A DNA stretch of 64,000 nt from Daphnia pulex. Taxonomy: Eukaryota; Arthropoda; Branchiopoda; Diplostraca; Daphniidae. Below, piece after piece: positions 36,001 through 45,478 of this stretch. Position numbers and translations under genes: made by a program. Below the pieces are notes generated by a model. The model saw only the letters and a program-made list of their open reading frames with translations. It was not told the DNA's origin and did not search any database. The stretch spans positions 1,493,001-1,557,000 of the forward strand of contig NC_060022.1 of NCBI RefSeq assembly GCF_021134715.1, given 5' to 3'. Each line of letters starts with the position of its first letter. The first letter of the stretch is position 1.

Positions 36001-39000
36001 GGCGTCACTAAAGATCTCGTCCGTCTCATCGACTCTTTTCTTGGCGATTGATAAATTGTTTGCTCCGCCGAGGTAATCGTCAACGTACAAACTTTCTTCC
36101 AGCTGTTGAATAGTTTCTGGAAAACGAGACTTTAGTGATTTGAAATGTTTGTTAATTGTAACACGTAGGAGAAAGGGGCTAGAACTAAGGCCAAAGGGCA
36201 CTCTCTTCCACTTGTAGGCAATTAGAGGCGATCCAGCCACTGCTGGATCCCTGGGCCATAAAAACCTGATTGCTTCGGCATCTTCCGGCTGCAGGGCGAT
36301 GTTTAGAAAAGCCTTTTCAATGTCGGCAATCCAGGCAATCTCGTACTTTCTGAAGCGTATTAGCACTGATAGGAGATCCGGATTGAGATTTGGTCCGGTC
36401 TCCAACACGTCGTTCAGACTTGGGCCGAATTTCGTTTTTGCTGCTCCATCAAAGACGGGTCTGATTTTCGTCGTTGATTTGTCGCCTCTGAAGATCGGAT
36501 GATGTGGGAGATAGGTGTGAAGCTCTTCGTAGTCCATGTTCGCCTCCTCGACGAATTTGCTGTCGATGAGCTTTTGGATTTCTGCGTGGTAATTCACCAA
36601 ATCTCCTGGATTTTTTCTCAATCTTGTTATTGTGCTCTCCACTCTTCCGGTGGCCAACGGGAGATTTTTCTGAAGTCTCCACTTGTCAGTTGTCCAAGGG
36701 ATCGGTGTACAGTATCTTCCATCTGGCCATCTCGTTATTTTTTCGTCAAAGAAATCGAAGCGATCATCCGATTCCACTGCATCAGCGCCTTCAAGGTTCG
36801 CAAAATTTTCTATTTTCCAGAAAAGAGAAAGGTCGAAATTAGCAGCAACTTGTTCTTCCTTCTCAAACCATTTACTATCTTCTTCTCCGCTGGATCCGAT
36901 TGGGGCATCTGAGAATGACGCTCCTATTGGCGTAGTTTGGGGACTGGCCGTTCCAGTCTCCTTTTCCATCGGAGTTTTGTTTGCTTGAGTTGAAAGGATT
37001 TTTCTTTTTTGGCTACTTGTCGCGAATGTTGACGTAATCTGTGGAATCGGGTAACTTGATGTTAAAATTAAATTTTGGATTACTTGAGTTCCTGTCTTCG
37101 ATTTTGCTTCTTGAGATGGTCCAGCAATCATTCTTCCGAGTTTCGTTTGAAACGCGCGCAATCCGCATGGACTCTGTATGGCGGCTTCATTCGACATGAT
37201 CTGGAACATCTGGTCCATTCCGACTAAAATTCCAATTGGCTGATCTTCGGTGTGTGCCATCTCGAATCTGTCGTCGGCCAATTTTTCGTTTTGGATCCAG
37301 AGGCTGTTTGCAAATTCGGATCCTACGTACGGGCCGGTATCTGAAATGTGATCCGATTCTAAAGCCATTAGTGTAACTTTTGGGGCGCCTTGCCAGGTGC
37401 CCCTTACTTGCATTTCGACGTTTTTTGTCATTTCGGGCTTGTTGGGTTCCTTTTTCTTAAACACTCTTGTGCTGATGTTTTCCACCGCTACTGTCTTCAT
37501 GTTAAGTTGCGATGAGAGTGATTTCAGCACCCAAGAACGATGACTTCCGTCGTCTGCAAATAAAATCGCTCTTGTTTCGTTACCGTTTTGGCCGCTGATG
37601 ATGACTGTTGCCGTTTTCAGCATCAATTGTCCAAAGCTGCTTGCACAGGCTGTGGTTGTCAAAGTTGGATCGCTGGCCACGATTATTGCTGCTGTTGTGG
37701 GATTGGTGACTCTGACGTCTCCTTTGTCGCAGAGAGCGGTGTGGTGCCTCCCTCCGCACTTGTTGCAGTTCCGGGCGGATGTGCAATCCTTCAGCGCGTG
37801 TTTGTCTCCAAAACAGTTGACGCACCTTTTCAAATCAAAGATTATCTTTTTCCTTTCCGTCAGCCCTTTCGGACATTTTGTCGGCCAGTGAATTTGGCTG
37901 CAGAAGATGCAGGGCCTTTCGCACACAATCCAACTTGGGTTAAATTTAACGTTTTTATTTTTTAAGGCGGATTTAACCTGAGGAGCTGGACTTGCTTTGG
38001 CTCCTACTGCCAATTGTGATGCTGTTGCCGGCTGTGGATTTGCCGGTTTGGGCTGTTTAGGAGCTGGAGACGATTTCTCCTTTTCCACACCTTTGATTCG
38101 GTTGAACCTTTCGGCCGCGTCGATTTGATCTCCAATGAATTTGATGACCATCTCGATGTCCGTTGATTTGTTTGTTGGCGATTTTGCCCATTCTTGTTGG
38201 AGCCTGGTAGGAATTAATTTGATTAATCTTGCTCCGAGGAGTCCGCCAAAGGAACTTGTGGGGACTCCTAACGTTTCCAACGCGCTAATGTGCGATTGGA
38301 GATTCAGCTGGAAGCTCCTCAGAGCTGGAACGTCGTTCCCGTCCTTTACGGGCTGCAAGGCATCCAGTTTCTCAATGTGCGCGTCGATTAGAACGTCCGT
38401 CTTCCCGTACATCCTTTTCAGTTCGTCGATTGCGACTTGGTAATTCGCATCTGTTAATTCAAGATTGTTAACCAACAGGTACGCCTCACCTTTAAGATAT
38501 TCCTTGAGGTAATCGAATTTTTGGACGTTTGAAAGAGATGAAGAGTGGACAGCTGCGTTAAAGGATTCCCAGAATTGGGTCCATTCCAGTACGTCTCCTT
38601 TGAAGTGCTTAATTTGTCGCTGCGGCAATCGTATCGACTGTACGGCTGAAGCTGGGGCTGGTGCTGCCGTCACGTTGATTACTGGCGCGGGAGGTGCCGG
38701 AATGGCCGCCATGATTTGGGCAATAATTTGCGCCATCTGTGCTTGACTTGTTGCTGGATTTGCTGCTTGATTTGCTGCTTGATTTGCCGCTTGATTTGCT
38801 GCTTGGCTTGTTGCCTGTTGTTGGAAGAGCGCTAACAATCGTTTGTCTCTGTCCTCTTCTTTCTTTGCCTCTTGCTTTTCTTTCACGTCGTCCAACCATT
38901 CTTGCTTCTTCTGCTTGATGATTGATCTTGCTCCAGACACTTCATCTTGAACTTGGAGAAAGGTGTCCAGATCCCCATCAATCTCCTCCTGCGCGGCCTT

Positions 39001-39201
39001 GGTCGCTATTAATTTCTCCTTGATTTCTTTTGTTGCGCTTTGGTAGCTTTCGAAGAGACTTTTCAATCTTGTTTCTAAGGTTTCTAGTTCTTTAACATCT
39101 TCTTGGGCCATTACTTGATTTGCAAATCCGTTGATCCGGGTTATTGCTCTTGTTATGTGGCCTTTGGTGGCTGACCTTGTGTTTTTCATTGACTGAACCA
39201 T
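32926..39201 (-). CDS. BEL/Pao gag-pol polyprotein
   Basis: One frame of 2091 codons with parts in family order. The gag region (rough residues 1-400) contains a short AANQ-type repeat and the DUF1759-like VLEWTQFWESF. Cys-rich knuckles follow (CVNCFGDKHALKDC). Then come an aspartic protease-like segment, reverse transcriptase with YVDDYLGG, RNase H with FGDASEAAYGAVAY, an integrase zinc-binding segment, an integrase core (VTGVDFAGPL, MYSDNAQTF), and the BEL-type C-terminal domain with LGEVVVIHDEH. The reading frame ends inside the 3' LTR. Domain limits are estimates. Confidence 0.93.
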   Translation of the reverse strand: MVQSMKNTRSATKGHITRAITRINGFANQVMAQEDVKELETLETRLKSLFESYQSATKEIKEKLIATKAAQEEIDGDLDTFLQVQDEVSGARSIIKQKKQEWLDDVKEKQEAKKEEDRDKRLLALFQQQATSQAANQAANQAANQAANPATSQAQMAQIIAQIMAAIPAPPAPVINVTAAPAPASAVQSIRLPQRQIKHFKGDVLEWTQFWESFNAAVHSSSLSNVQKFDYLKEYLKGEAYLLVNNLELTDANYQVAIDELKRMYGKTDVLIDAHIEKLDALQPVKDGNDVPALRSFQLNLQSHISALETLGVPTSSFGGLLGARLIKLIPTRLQQEWAKSPTNKSTDIEMVIKFIGDQIDAAERFNRIKGVEKEKSSPAPKQPKPANPQPATASQLAVGAKASPAPQVKSALKNKNVKFNPSWIVCERPCIFCSQIHWPTKCPKGLTERKKIIFDLKRCVNCFGDKHALKDCTSARNCNKCGGRHHTALCDKGDVRVTNPTTAAIIVASDPTLTTTACASSFGQLMLKTATVIISGQNGNETRAILFADDGSHRSWVLKSLSSQLNMKTVAVENISTRVFKKKEPNKPEMTKNVEMQVRGTWQGAPKVTLMALESDHISDTGPYVGSEFANSLWIQNEKLADDRFEMAHTEDQPIGILVGMDQMFQIMSNEAAIQSPCGLRAFQTKLGRMIAGPSQEAKSKTGTQVIQNLILTSSYPIPQITSTFATSSQKRKILSTQANKTPMEKETGTASPQTTPIGASFSDAPIGSSGEEDSKWFEKEEQVAANFDLSLFWKIENFANLEGADAVESDDRFDFFDEKITRWPDGRYCTPIPWTTDKWRLQKNLPLATGRVESTITRLRKNPGDLVNYHAEIQKLIDSKFVEEANMDYEELHTYLPHHPIFRGDKSTTKIRPVFDGAAKTKFGPSLNDVLETGPNLNPDLLSVLIRFRKYEIAWIADIEKAFLNIALQPEDAEAIRFLWPRDPAVAGSPLIAYKWKRVPFGLSSSPFLLRVTINKHFKSLKSRFPETIQQLEESLYVDDYLGGANNLSIAKKRVDETDEIFSDAQLNMRSWATNNEDLKQHLKEKGLSNQVVGLLSPALDGQQKVLGIRWDTGSDSFKFDPASIIQAVEEVGTEITKRKILSISARIFDPIGFLSPTVLLLKIIYQKLWEKEIGWDQAAPADIQKSWKIVMTGLADFTELQIPRWIGLSEKVTSHEIHVFGDASEAAYGAVAYARLQKGQEDPLIILLASKTRVAPLPKKKVTLPRLELLSSLLAVRLGEVVKNAMQVQYWRTIYWSDSLVALGWIRGEPNKWKPFVRNQVETIRKFSQPEWWRHCPGLQNPADLASRGAPAPTLVTSTLWWNGPIWLKGEETEWPDSPNDQIPQTIQSEMESEARSTTVSTTAAIAIPTASVDWNLDKISTWNRLLRRTAWVSRFLSRSQKKLRPPGPERMESIKAIGPDGKGSGKVIRITRLSREELDEAELTIYRQLQRERYPKAFESLQLDNTIQPKEKIAALFPIWDARDRLVRIHGRVSLALRDRNIDPPILLPASHIVITFLITDKHESLLHAGAKVTLSELKEKFWIVKGRQQVKKILFTCVECKKLTSPPFQELAAPLPLNRLKHAQSFHVTGVDFAGPLLYKPAQRRKKRKAPPSVQDPTPADDPTEERIEEPPAEGDAPIEALIVGEEDSVEEDVEIQDILITTTKAKKTNHLKSYVCLFTCAVTRAVHLELLPDMTARSFLLAFRKFAARRGPVSVMYSDNAQTFRCVDRFLRTIHADPIIQDFLASRKTLWIFSASLAPWWGGFWERMVRSVKDLLRRSNGRACLDYMELEASLAEIESVINARPLSYIGEGADDPLPITPNQFLNNRRSTRADPEPAVNLLDPTSTSIVLQEMDKNRREYVADICARFVDDYLLQLDNFHSKGKSGRKIRLGEVVVIHDEHSKRLMWSTGVVKELIPSRDGLIRSVMLKIPNGNLINRAIQCLHPIELREDLAEDVEIGNPEPIQEPEEDPNPTLPEPEIDLAIGDAMPAPEEPEDVVEDVEPDATGSGGECVRNIPFQQTTTRSGRRTTTPAHLRDYCLGGPR

Positions 39202-39494
39202 TCTTCCTGGTTGTGTAGCTCTTCAAGAGCTGTTGACTGGGGAAAAGGAGATGAAATAGAGAATTAATTTAATTTTTTTTTTTTTTTTCGATCACTTATC
39301 GACTGATTTGCCCGTTTCCTTTTCCTGTTTTCCTTGGGGTTTCGTGGAACGGATGAGTTTCCGTTTTTTGTTTCCACTTTGTTTGAAATCCCTTGGATGT
39401 ATCTGAAAAAGAATCGATTTAAATTTGGAGCTAGGGTAATACCCAGGCTCCTGCAAAAATCCGGGCTGGATGACTCAATTAAGTGAATCTGGTT

Positions 39495-39710
39495 TTTTTC
39501 TGTTGTTGGTGGCGCCACTTGCGGCGTGCCACTACACTTTGCGAGAGAGGAAATAAAGTTTTTTTTTTTTGGTGGCGCCCCTTGCGGCGTGCCACTACAC
39601 TGAGCGTGAGCGAGAAATAATTTTTTTTTTTTTTTTTTTTTGTTGGTGGCGCCCCTTGCGGCGTGCCACTACAGTGAGCGTGAGAGAGAAATAGTTTTTT
39701 TTTTTTTTCG
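39495..39710. repeat. Three tandem ~65-bp units in the BEL leader
   Basis: Three copies of a GGTGGCGCC-CTTGCGGCGTGCC unit, each followed by a poly(T) run on the plus strand, inside the untranslated leader of the element. Confidence 0.8.
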
Positions 39711-40313
39711 TTTGGATGCACCGATGTTTCGGGATCCTATGTAAGAGGGTTTTTTTTCTTTTTTTTTTTAAGGAAGGACAGATGGACAGAGAATATTCAT
39801 TCAATAATTGTATTTAGCGGTTGTTTTGGAGACCTTTCGGCTCCTCTGTGAATGTTGAGAGAAAGAGAAAGATTATTTCTGACTCGATACCATCAGCAAG
39901 CGAAGAATGGATACGGGAGGACACACGTGCAATGAAAAGAGGAGACGAAATCCCAGTAGTTTAGCCCAGGCCGATCTATGGGCCAGAGGTTGGGACGGCG
40001 TGTTCAATGGCCGCCCCCTCAGGCTAGCCCGACAACGAAAGGCACAAAAAAGTCGAAAGAAAAAAAATGGAATTTTTGGGCATAGGTTCCCCCCTTTTCT
40101 ACGTCTTTTTTGTTTTTACAATTTAGTAGTTTTAGTTTGGGCAGATTTTAACCACCCAACAACAAAAGAAAGAAACAAAGATAAACGTTTGGGGGGTCTA
40201 GAATTGTGTAGCCCCAACCGGCTTCACAATTTTGAGTTTTGAGTGAGTTGATTTGAGTGATTTGAGAGGGAGGACACGGTTATGCACTGGGTTAAAAACC
40301 GTTCGAAGGACCA

Positions 40314-40603
40314 TGTAGAAAATGTAATAGGGATGTTCGGCGTGTCGGGCCGTTTACTTACAGTTTCCAAGTTGAATAAATTAGACACGAACAAAACCGT
40401 GTCTTTTACCTCTCGTCTATTTTAACACACTCAATATTGTACAGTAAATTGGGGGGAAATAAACAATAGGGGGTAGGGTAACAACGACTGAATTTGGGGC
40501 CACCTATCGGGGGCCCCCAAGGCAATAGTCGCGTAGGTGCGCCGGTGTTGTTGTGCGGCGTCCTGATCTCGTCGTCGTCTGTTGGAATGGAATATTCCTA
40601 ACA
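40314..40603 (-). repeat. 5' LTR of the BEL/Pao element
   Basis: 290-bp partner of the 3' LTR; same ends and sequence. The TAGAA target duplication follows at 40604. Confidence 0.95.
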
Positions 40604-40668
40604 TAGAATATTAGTGTCGTCTGCTTTCGTCATTTTGTTTAAAGTTTCGAAAAACCAACAGACGAGAG

Positions 40669-40851
40669 ATGAAGTTTAAGATTATAAAGAAAATGTATAG
40701 AAAGACCAATTTTTTGGAAACGTACGTGGCTGCACGAAGAATGGCACAACAATTAAAGTATAAAAAACGTGATCGTCGTGCCAACCATGGTGCCAACTCA
40801 GGTCGGGTCTCTTTTATAGAAAAGATTAAAACAACACTCCATGCTGTTTAG
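40669..40851 (+). CDS. Small basic protein of locus X, unknown function
   Basis: 60 codons starting MKFKIIKKMYRKTNF, very rich in Lys and Arg. It is preceded by an acceptor-like TTTAAAG followed by TTTCGAAAAA. The relative at 53.8 kb has TCTACAAG then TTTCAAAAATG in the same place, and both share GTGTCGTCTGCT just upstream (40614-40625 here). A donor-like GTCGGG at 40802 could instead splice into a downstream exon-like segment (about 41042-41142, acceptor TTTGTGCACAG, donor GGTAATG) and then into 41350-41371. Two frames are open there, so the true protein is uncertain. No family recognised. Confidence 0.3.
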   Translation: MKFKIIKKMYRKTNFLETYVAARRMAQQLKYKKRDRRANHGANSGRVSFIEKIKTTLHAV

Positions 40852-41853
40852 CAGGCAAATAAAAGAGAATAAGAAAAATTAGAATAAAAATAGAATGATT
40901 GTGGAAGCTTAAATAGAAGAGTTAAACCTGTTTCAAAATTGTTTATTGTTAATTCCTGAGTCCTGACTAGCATTTACCGTGTAAGCCTCTTTGATGCACG
41001 TTCAGTTTTTTTGGCAATATGTAACATTTTCCTTTGTGCACAGATTTGAGGCCAGAAGCAACCATTGTAACCACAAGACATACAAGTTTTGCCTGTGCTG
41101 GACCTGTTATCAGCCACAACCTCAGTATCATCGCTTGGGTAATGTCATATTTTTTCGTTGCTTTTATTCTTGTGACCAAAGAATTTTAATGATAATGCCT
41201 GACTTATGTAAATTCAGTGCATTACATGGAAGCCTTTACTTTTTCCATTTATTTACAATTAGGGTTTACCCTCTGTCTCATTTTCAACTTTTTAACTTTT
41301 TATTTCTGTCAAAATTTTTCGTAACCCATTTTTTTATTTTCATTTAGATAAACAGCATCCCTCTTGACTGAAGAAACTTCCGATGTCGGTCCGAATTACG
41401 AATCTCTTCTTCCCATTTCTTTGACTGTCCTCGTATATTCACGAGGACACCCTTTTTCTTAACCCGCCTGGTGGGCTCGACAGCGGATGGAGCAGTTATT
41501 GTGGATGCCTGGCCGTATTTCCCAGGCTTAAAGGTAGGAAAAAATTCACTCTTCTTCCTCTTTGACTATCTGGTGGCGTTGATTATGAAATTGTTAGATA
41601 GTATGGAGTACGATTATTCCTGAGTTAGGCGGTTGACTGGAACTGTTTTCTTTTGCCGTTTTTGTTTATTCAGTAAGGGTTCGTCTGGGGTTCATTAAAT
41701 AACTCATTTGTAGAACGGATGCAGATCAGGCACAGTTTTGTACCTCACAGCTCTGACTCTGGGTATAAACAATAAAATTTTCAAAAATATTTTCAACTAG
41801 AAAATTGTGTGATCAAGACAAGAGGGACCTGCCATCACACCGACACCTCCTCG

Positions 41854-42163
41854 TTATAACTCGTTATAACTTATAAAAGTAGAACCTATATTTTGGAATG
41901 TGTGAAGAAATTGTGTACGCACTTCGCTATTTTCACCCAGCGTTAAAACCAGTTCCGTAATCATTCCTTTCTTAACATCATCCATGTTATCGGTGTCCTT
42001 CCACTCCTCATTGGGAATTGTTTGTAGTAGGCGACAGCAGGTAGCTCGTCGTTCTAAACACAATTAATAATTGAATCTATCCAACGTGATCCATTAAAGC
42101 GCTTGTTGGGAATCACCTTCATCGATTCCCATAACTGATGCAGCAATTCTCGTACGCTCATCA
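41854..42163 (-). CDS. 3' end of an unrecognised minus-strand gene (two exons)
   Basis: Two exon-like segments, 42163-42117 and 42053-41854, with AG acceptors (TCTTTAAG, TGTGTTTAG) and a GTGATT donor join in frame. The peptide reads SDERTRIAASVMGIDEERRA, then CCRLLQTIPNEEWKDTDNMD, GMITELVLTLGENSEVRTQF and a short end. It is amphipathic and unlike the low-complexity background. The 5' exons were not found. Just past the stop, GAGGAGGTG-CGGTGTG resembles the segment at 54265-54300 near locus Y, suggesting a duplicated neighbour there. No family recognised; it could be a remnant. Confidence 0.35.
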
Positions 42164-42743
42164 CTTAAAGACAAATGACATCGGGTGGAATATATATTAT
42201 GCTTATAATTTCATTTAGCATCCATTGGTTTTAGTTGTTAATTTTACTACCGTAACTTAACACTTCAATTGTTAACGTAGTATTTTATTCAATGTTTGCA
42301 ATGTAAACTCTGTTGAGTGATTGTCAATGGATGTACAGTTTTGTGATCGAGAGAGACAAGAGGTTTCTTGCTTTGAATCTCGCGGACATGGATTATTTCT
42401 AGCGTTAATTTCAAATGTAGCTTCGAAACACAATTATACCTGTCAGGCCTTGTGACCTTTACTTGATGAGATCGAATTGAATGTTGAATAACGCTTCGCG
42501 TATCAATTATTCGACTATTCGTTAGGCTCAATTAATGAGATGCTCTATTTGGATTCAGTTGGAAACTTCATACGGTACACTTTGACAGCTCAGCGTATAT
42601 GTGGTTATTTCAACGAGAATCGATGGCTTCTTCTGACATGACTCTATACGATATTTTGGCTGAATTAACAGTTCTGCAGCTGCCTTACTCTCAGAAAATA
42701 AAATGAAAGTGACGTCAAAAGGCGTAGTACATTTGTTGCTAAC
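42164..42743. other. IR gene upstream region
   Basis: About 580 bp without a supported gene. It leads into the TATA box of the next IR gene. Confidence 0.4.
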
Positions 42744-42752
42744 TATATAAAA
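42744..42752 (+). promoter_or_regulatory. TATA box of IR gene A
   Basis: TATATAAAA about 80 bp before the ATG at 42826, the same arrangement as the left-end IR genes. Confidence 0.6.
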
Positions 42753-42825
42753 CCCTGTTGAAATAGAGCTAGACGAACCATTGACAAACTGTGGACGTGC
42801 CCAACATCGTCTTGTGTATTAGACC

Positions 42826-44973
42826 ATGTCGTTTCTTCGTTTTTTAATGATTTTGCTGTTGCTGGGCAATAACTTTTCCCCAACGACTGCCAATTCTTTG
42901 CCGACTTTGAGTAAGAAAAGCACGGGCCTGAACGGTGTCCATTTGAAACTAGGAGCCATTCATGTAAGTTGGTCGTCCTTTAGTCATTATGACAAAATAC
43001 TTGATTCGCCTGATTTATTTTTCTGTGTCTGGCAAGATGCCACCCTTTGATGTATTGACTTTGCGTCCAGACGGGAACTACACTCACACTGGCAGCAGCA
43101 AAGTGATTTTTGATTGGGTCGGAGCAAAACTCAATTTTACGTATGATGTTATCTTTGTTTACTCAGAACTCACTTGTGATTTTTAGACTGACAGATTTTT
43201 ATTGCTTTTCTGGTTTTCACACAAATTTACGTCTAGGTTTTCTTATTATTTTGTACCTAATAAAATGACTAAAGCCAGGTACGGAAACACTAGCGACGTT
43301 GCTACTGTTATCAACTTAATCATTGATAAAGTGAGCTATAATACTTGAGACGTTGCCTACCTGATTTTAAATTAAGCGAAACTCTCGAACATATTTTTTA
43401 TTTATACAACTCTATTCTGGTAAGTATAGGAAATTGACGGGTCGGCTATGGGCTTGATCGCAACTCCCGATAGAAAAAAGCTGGTGGATTTGGTTTACGT
43501 GATATGGACGGAACCGTACGTTATGGTGGTGCCTGTGCCAGGCGAAGAGCCTCGACTTTTTGCGTTCATTCTGCCATTTCAGTCGACGGTATATTCAATT
43601 TACGGTTCAATAGTCTATTCACATTGTGCGCTTATCGCTGCAAAGTTTTTAATACCCTAAATGGCTAAATCTTTCATTTATCTTGATTAACCTACCGCCA
43701 TAGGTTTGGCTACTCATCTTAATTACAATGATCACCATGGTAGCCATAATGTCATCGTTTTCGAAAATTTACTTGAAATTCTTCACAAAAGTCAACACTA
43801 GCCATAATAATCTCCAACCGATTACTAGCAGAGAGGAAACTTCATTCAGGTGGATCATTAATTATGCTGTGTACATAATCAACACCATGACAAATCAAGG
43901 CAAATTTTATTTCGTATAGTTTGGGTTACTATTGGGGGTGTATATTGAATGTTGTTGTCTTAAAAGGGGGAGGAATCGCAATCGCTCGACTCTCGTTTCG
44001 CATTCTTGTCGGGGCGTGGCTGTTGATCGCCATGGTCTTAGTCAATAGTTATTCAGGCACTGTCATTTCTTACCTGACAGTCCCGAAAATGAAACAACCC
44101 ATCAACAACTTAGAGGATCTAGCCAGTAGTGAAGATGTTGGACTCATTTTACTAGCAGATACGGTCATCGAGCAACAGATTAGGGTAAGATTAGGTCATT
44201 TTTTCATTATCCGTAATTCTGTTATGCGTCGGTGTATGCGTCCAAACTTTGTGTCACCTTCCCAAGGATGCCAAAAGCGGTGCACTCAAAGTTATTGGTG
44301 ACCAAGTTCGGAGCAACCCAGATCGCATAGCCAGCAGCGTGCCGAAAGTTTATGGTCGTTTAGAATCTGGAAATTTCGCTTTTCCATTCGTAAGTTTTCA
44401 TCGTAAATACATGGAAATTTGCACACAATTAAAATAATCATAATCTTCGTTTCCAGTTAAAAACATTTTGCCAAAATTTTATCACGTACGATTTTAAAAA
44501 GGATGGCAAGTGCCGATTTAAACTCACGGATCCTATCAACATTTTCGGACTTTGGTCTCTGCCTTTGCAAAAGGACAGCAAATACTCAACGATGTTTACC
44601 ATTGCGTACGTTTTACATTTTATCGATTGACTGTTTACTACTCCGACAGAACAACAAAGGTCGAATTTATTTTCATTTTCATTTTGAAATGGATGGGATA
44701 TCAAGACTGATGGAACTCTGGGAGGCCGGAATTCCTCCATTTTCCGTGAAAAATGCCATGCCAGGAGCGGAAAAGTGTTTGGCGAAAACGAAACCTCGGG
44801 CGTCGTCACGCGAAGTTCCCATCCGATTAGCTGACCTGATGGGAGCCTTCTTCATTTTGGGCATCGGTTTGAGCCTGGCGCTGTTCGCTTTCCTCGTCGA
44901 AATCATTTTTAACTACAGGGACCTCAGATCTCGACGCAAGAAAACTACTGTCCAAAAGCAAAACAGTCAATAG
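42826..44973 (+). CDS. IR-type ionotropic receptor A
   Basis: Nine exons: 42826-42963, 43037-43140, 43237-43330, 43430-43588, 43704-43899, 43967-44184, 44267-44389, 44457-44605, 44706-44973. They sum to 1449 nt (482 aa). Parts: signal peptide MSFLRFLMILLLLGNNFS; S1 ([52 protein letters not shown]); membrane segment 1 VWLLILITMITMVAIM; pore region ending TMTNQG; membrane segment 2 [20 protein letters not shown], then [13 protein letters not shown]2; last helix GAFFILGIGLSLALFAFLVE; basic tail. Exon 5 ends CAAG followed by GC, so the next intron has a GC donor; the other IR genes have GT here. Likely chemosensory; ligand unknown. Confidence 0.9.
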
Positions 44974-45424
44974 AGAATTGCTAATTAACTTAATTTAATT
45001 AATTTAATTAATTAGGACAGGCTCTTACCGAAGCTTCGTCATGCATAGTCCTAAGAAATATATAATGTTTTGTTAGTTCGCTTACTTATCGCCGAAACCT
45101 AGGCCTATAATTCCTTATAGTTCTGAGCTCCAGTTCATTATTCATGTTGAACCACGAAACGCAAATAATATAACTATTTGGGCAATACACAATCAACACG
45201 TAACGCTATTCATTTTCCAACGAAATATCCAAAAATATACTGTCCTTCCCTCAAATTATATCATTTGACAGTGCCTAGTGAAGTAATTGGTTTACATAAA
45301 TTGCGCAATCGCACTAAAGTAATATTAAATGCCAAAAAGGATCTTTGAATGCTTATAGAGAGTATATTTAACACCAAATCATGACAGTAGTATATCCATG
45401 AGTGAAGAACCAAATATCAAGTAA
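44974..45424. other. Spacer between IR gene A and DERR copy 2
   Basis: About 450 bp, AT-rich, with a short TTAATTTAATTAATTTAATTAA-type palindromic run at 44985-45010. The two genes converge here. Confidence 0.45.
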
Positions 45425-45478
45425 CGTGTTACAGTGTAGTACAGTTAATAAGACAGCAATATCATTAGAGATAAACGT

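Larger units (their letters stand above)
32736..40603 (-). mobile_element. BEL/Pao LTR retrotransposon, whole-looking and very young
   Basis: 7868 bp flanked by a 5-bp target-site duplication (TAGAA at 32731-32735 and 40604-40608). Two 290-bp LTRs start TG and end CA and look identical, which implies a very recent insertion. The element reads on the minus strand: 5' LTR 40603-40314, a TGG directly after it as expected of a primer-binding site, a leader with poly(T)-bearing tandem repeats, and one long gag-pol frame. No envelope-like frame is seen. It lies between two halves of a small-gene locus that is contiguous in its relative at 53.6-54.0 kb. Confidence 0.95.

Noticed and set aside
32975-38965. 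Many 60-137-codon plus-strand frames
   Set aside because: They are shadows of the BEL/Pao polyprotein on the minus strand.
40314-40330. T-loop-like TTCGAA beside the BEL 5' LTR, considered as a tRNA fragment
   Set aside because: Spacing to the LTR does not fit a complete tRNA 3' end; only the TGG next to the LTR supports a primer site.
41345-41535. Minus-strand 62-codon stretch (KPGKYGQASTITAPSAVEPT and on)
   Set aside because: Open by plausible chance; it overlaps a plus-strand exon-like segment and I could not find an acceptor and donor that link it to other exons.
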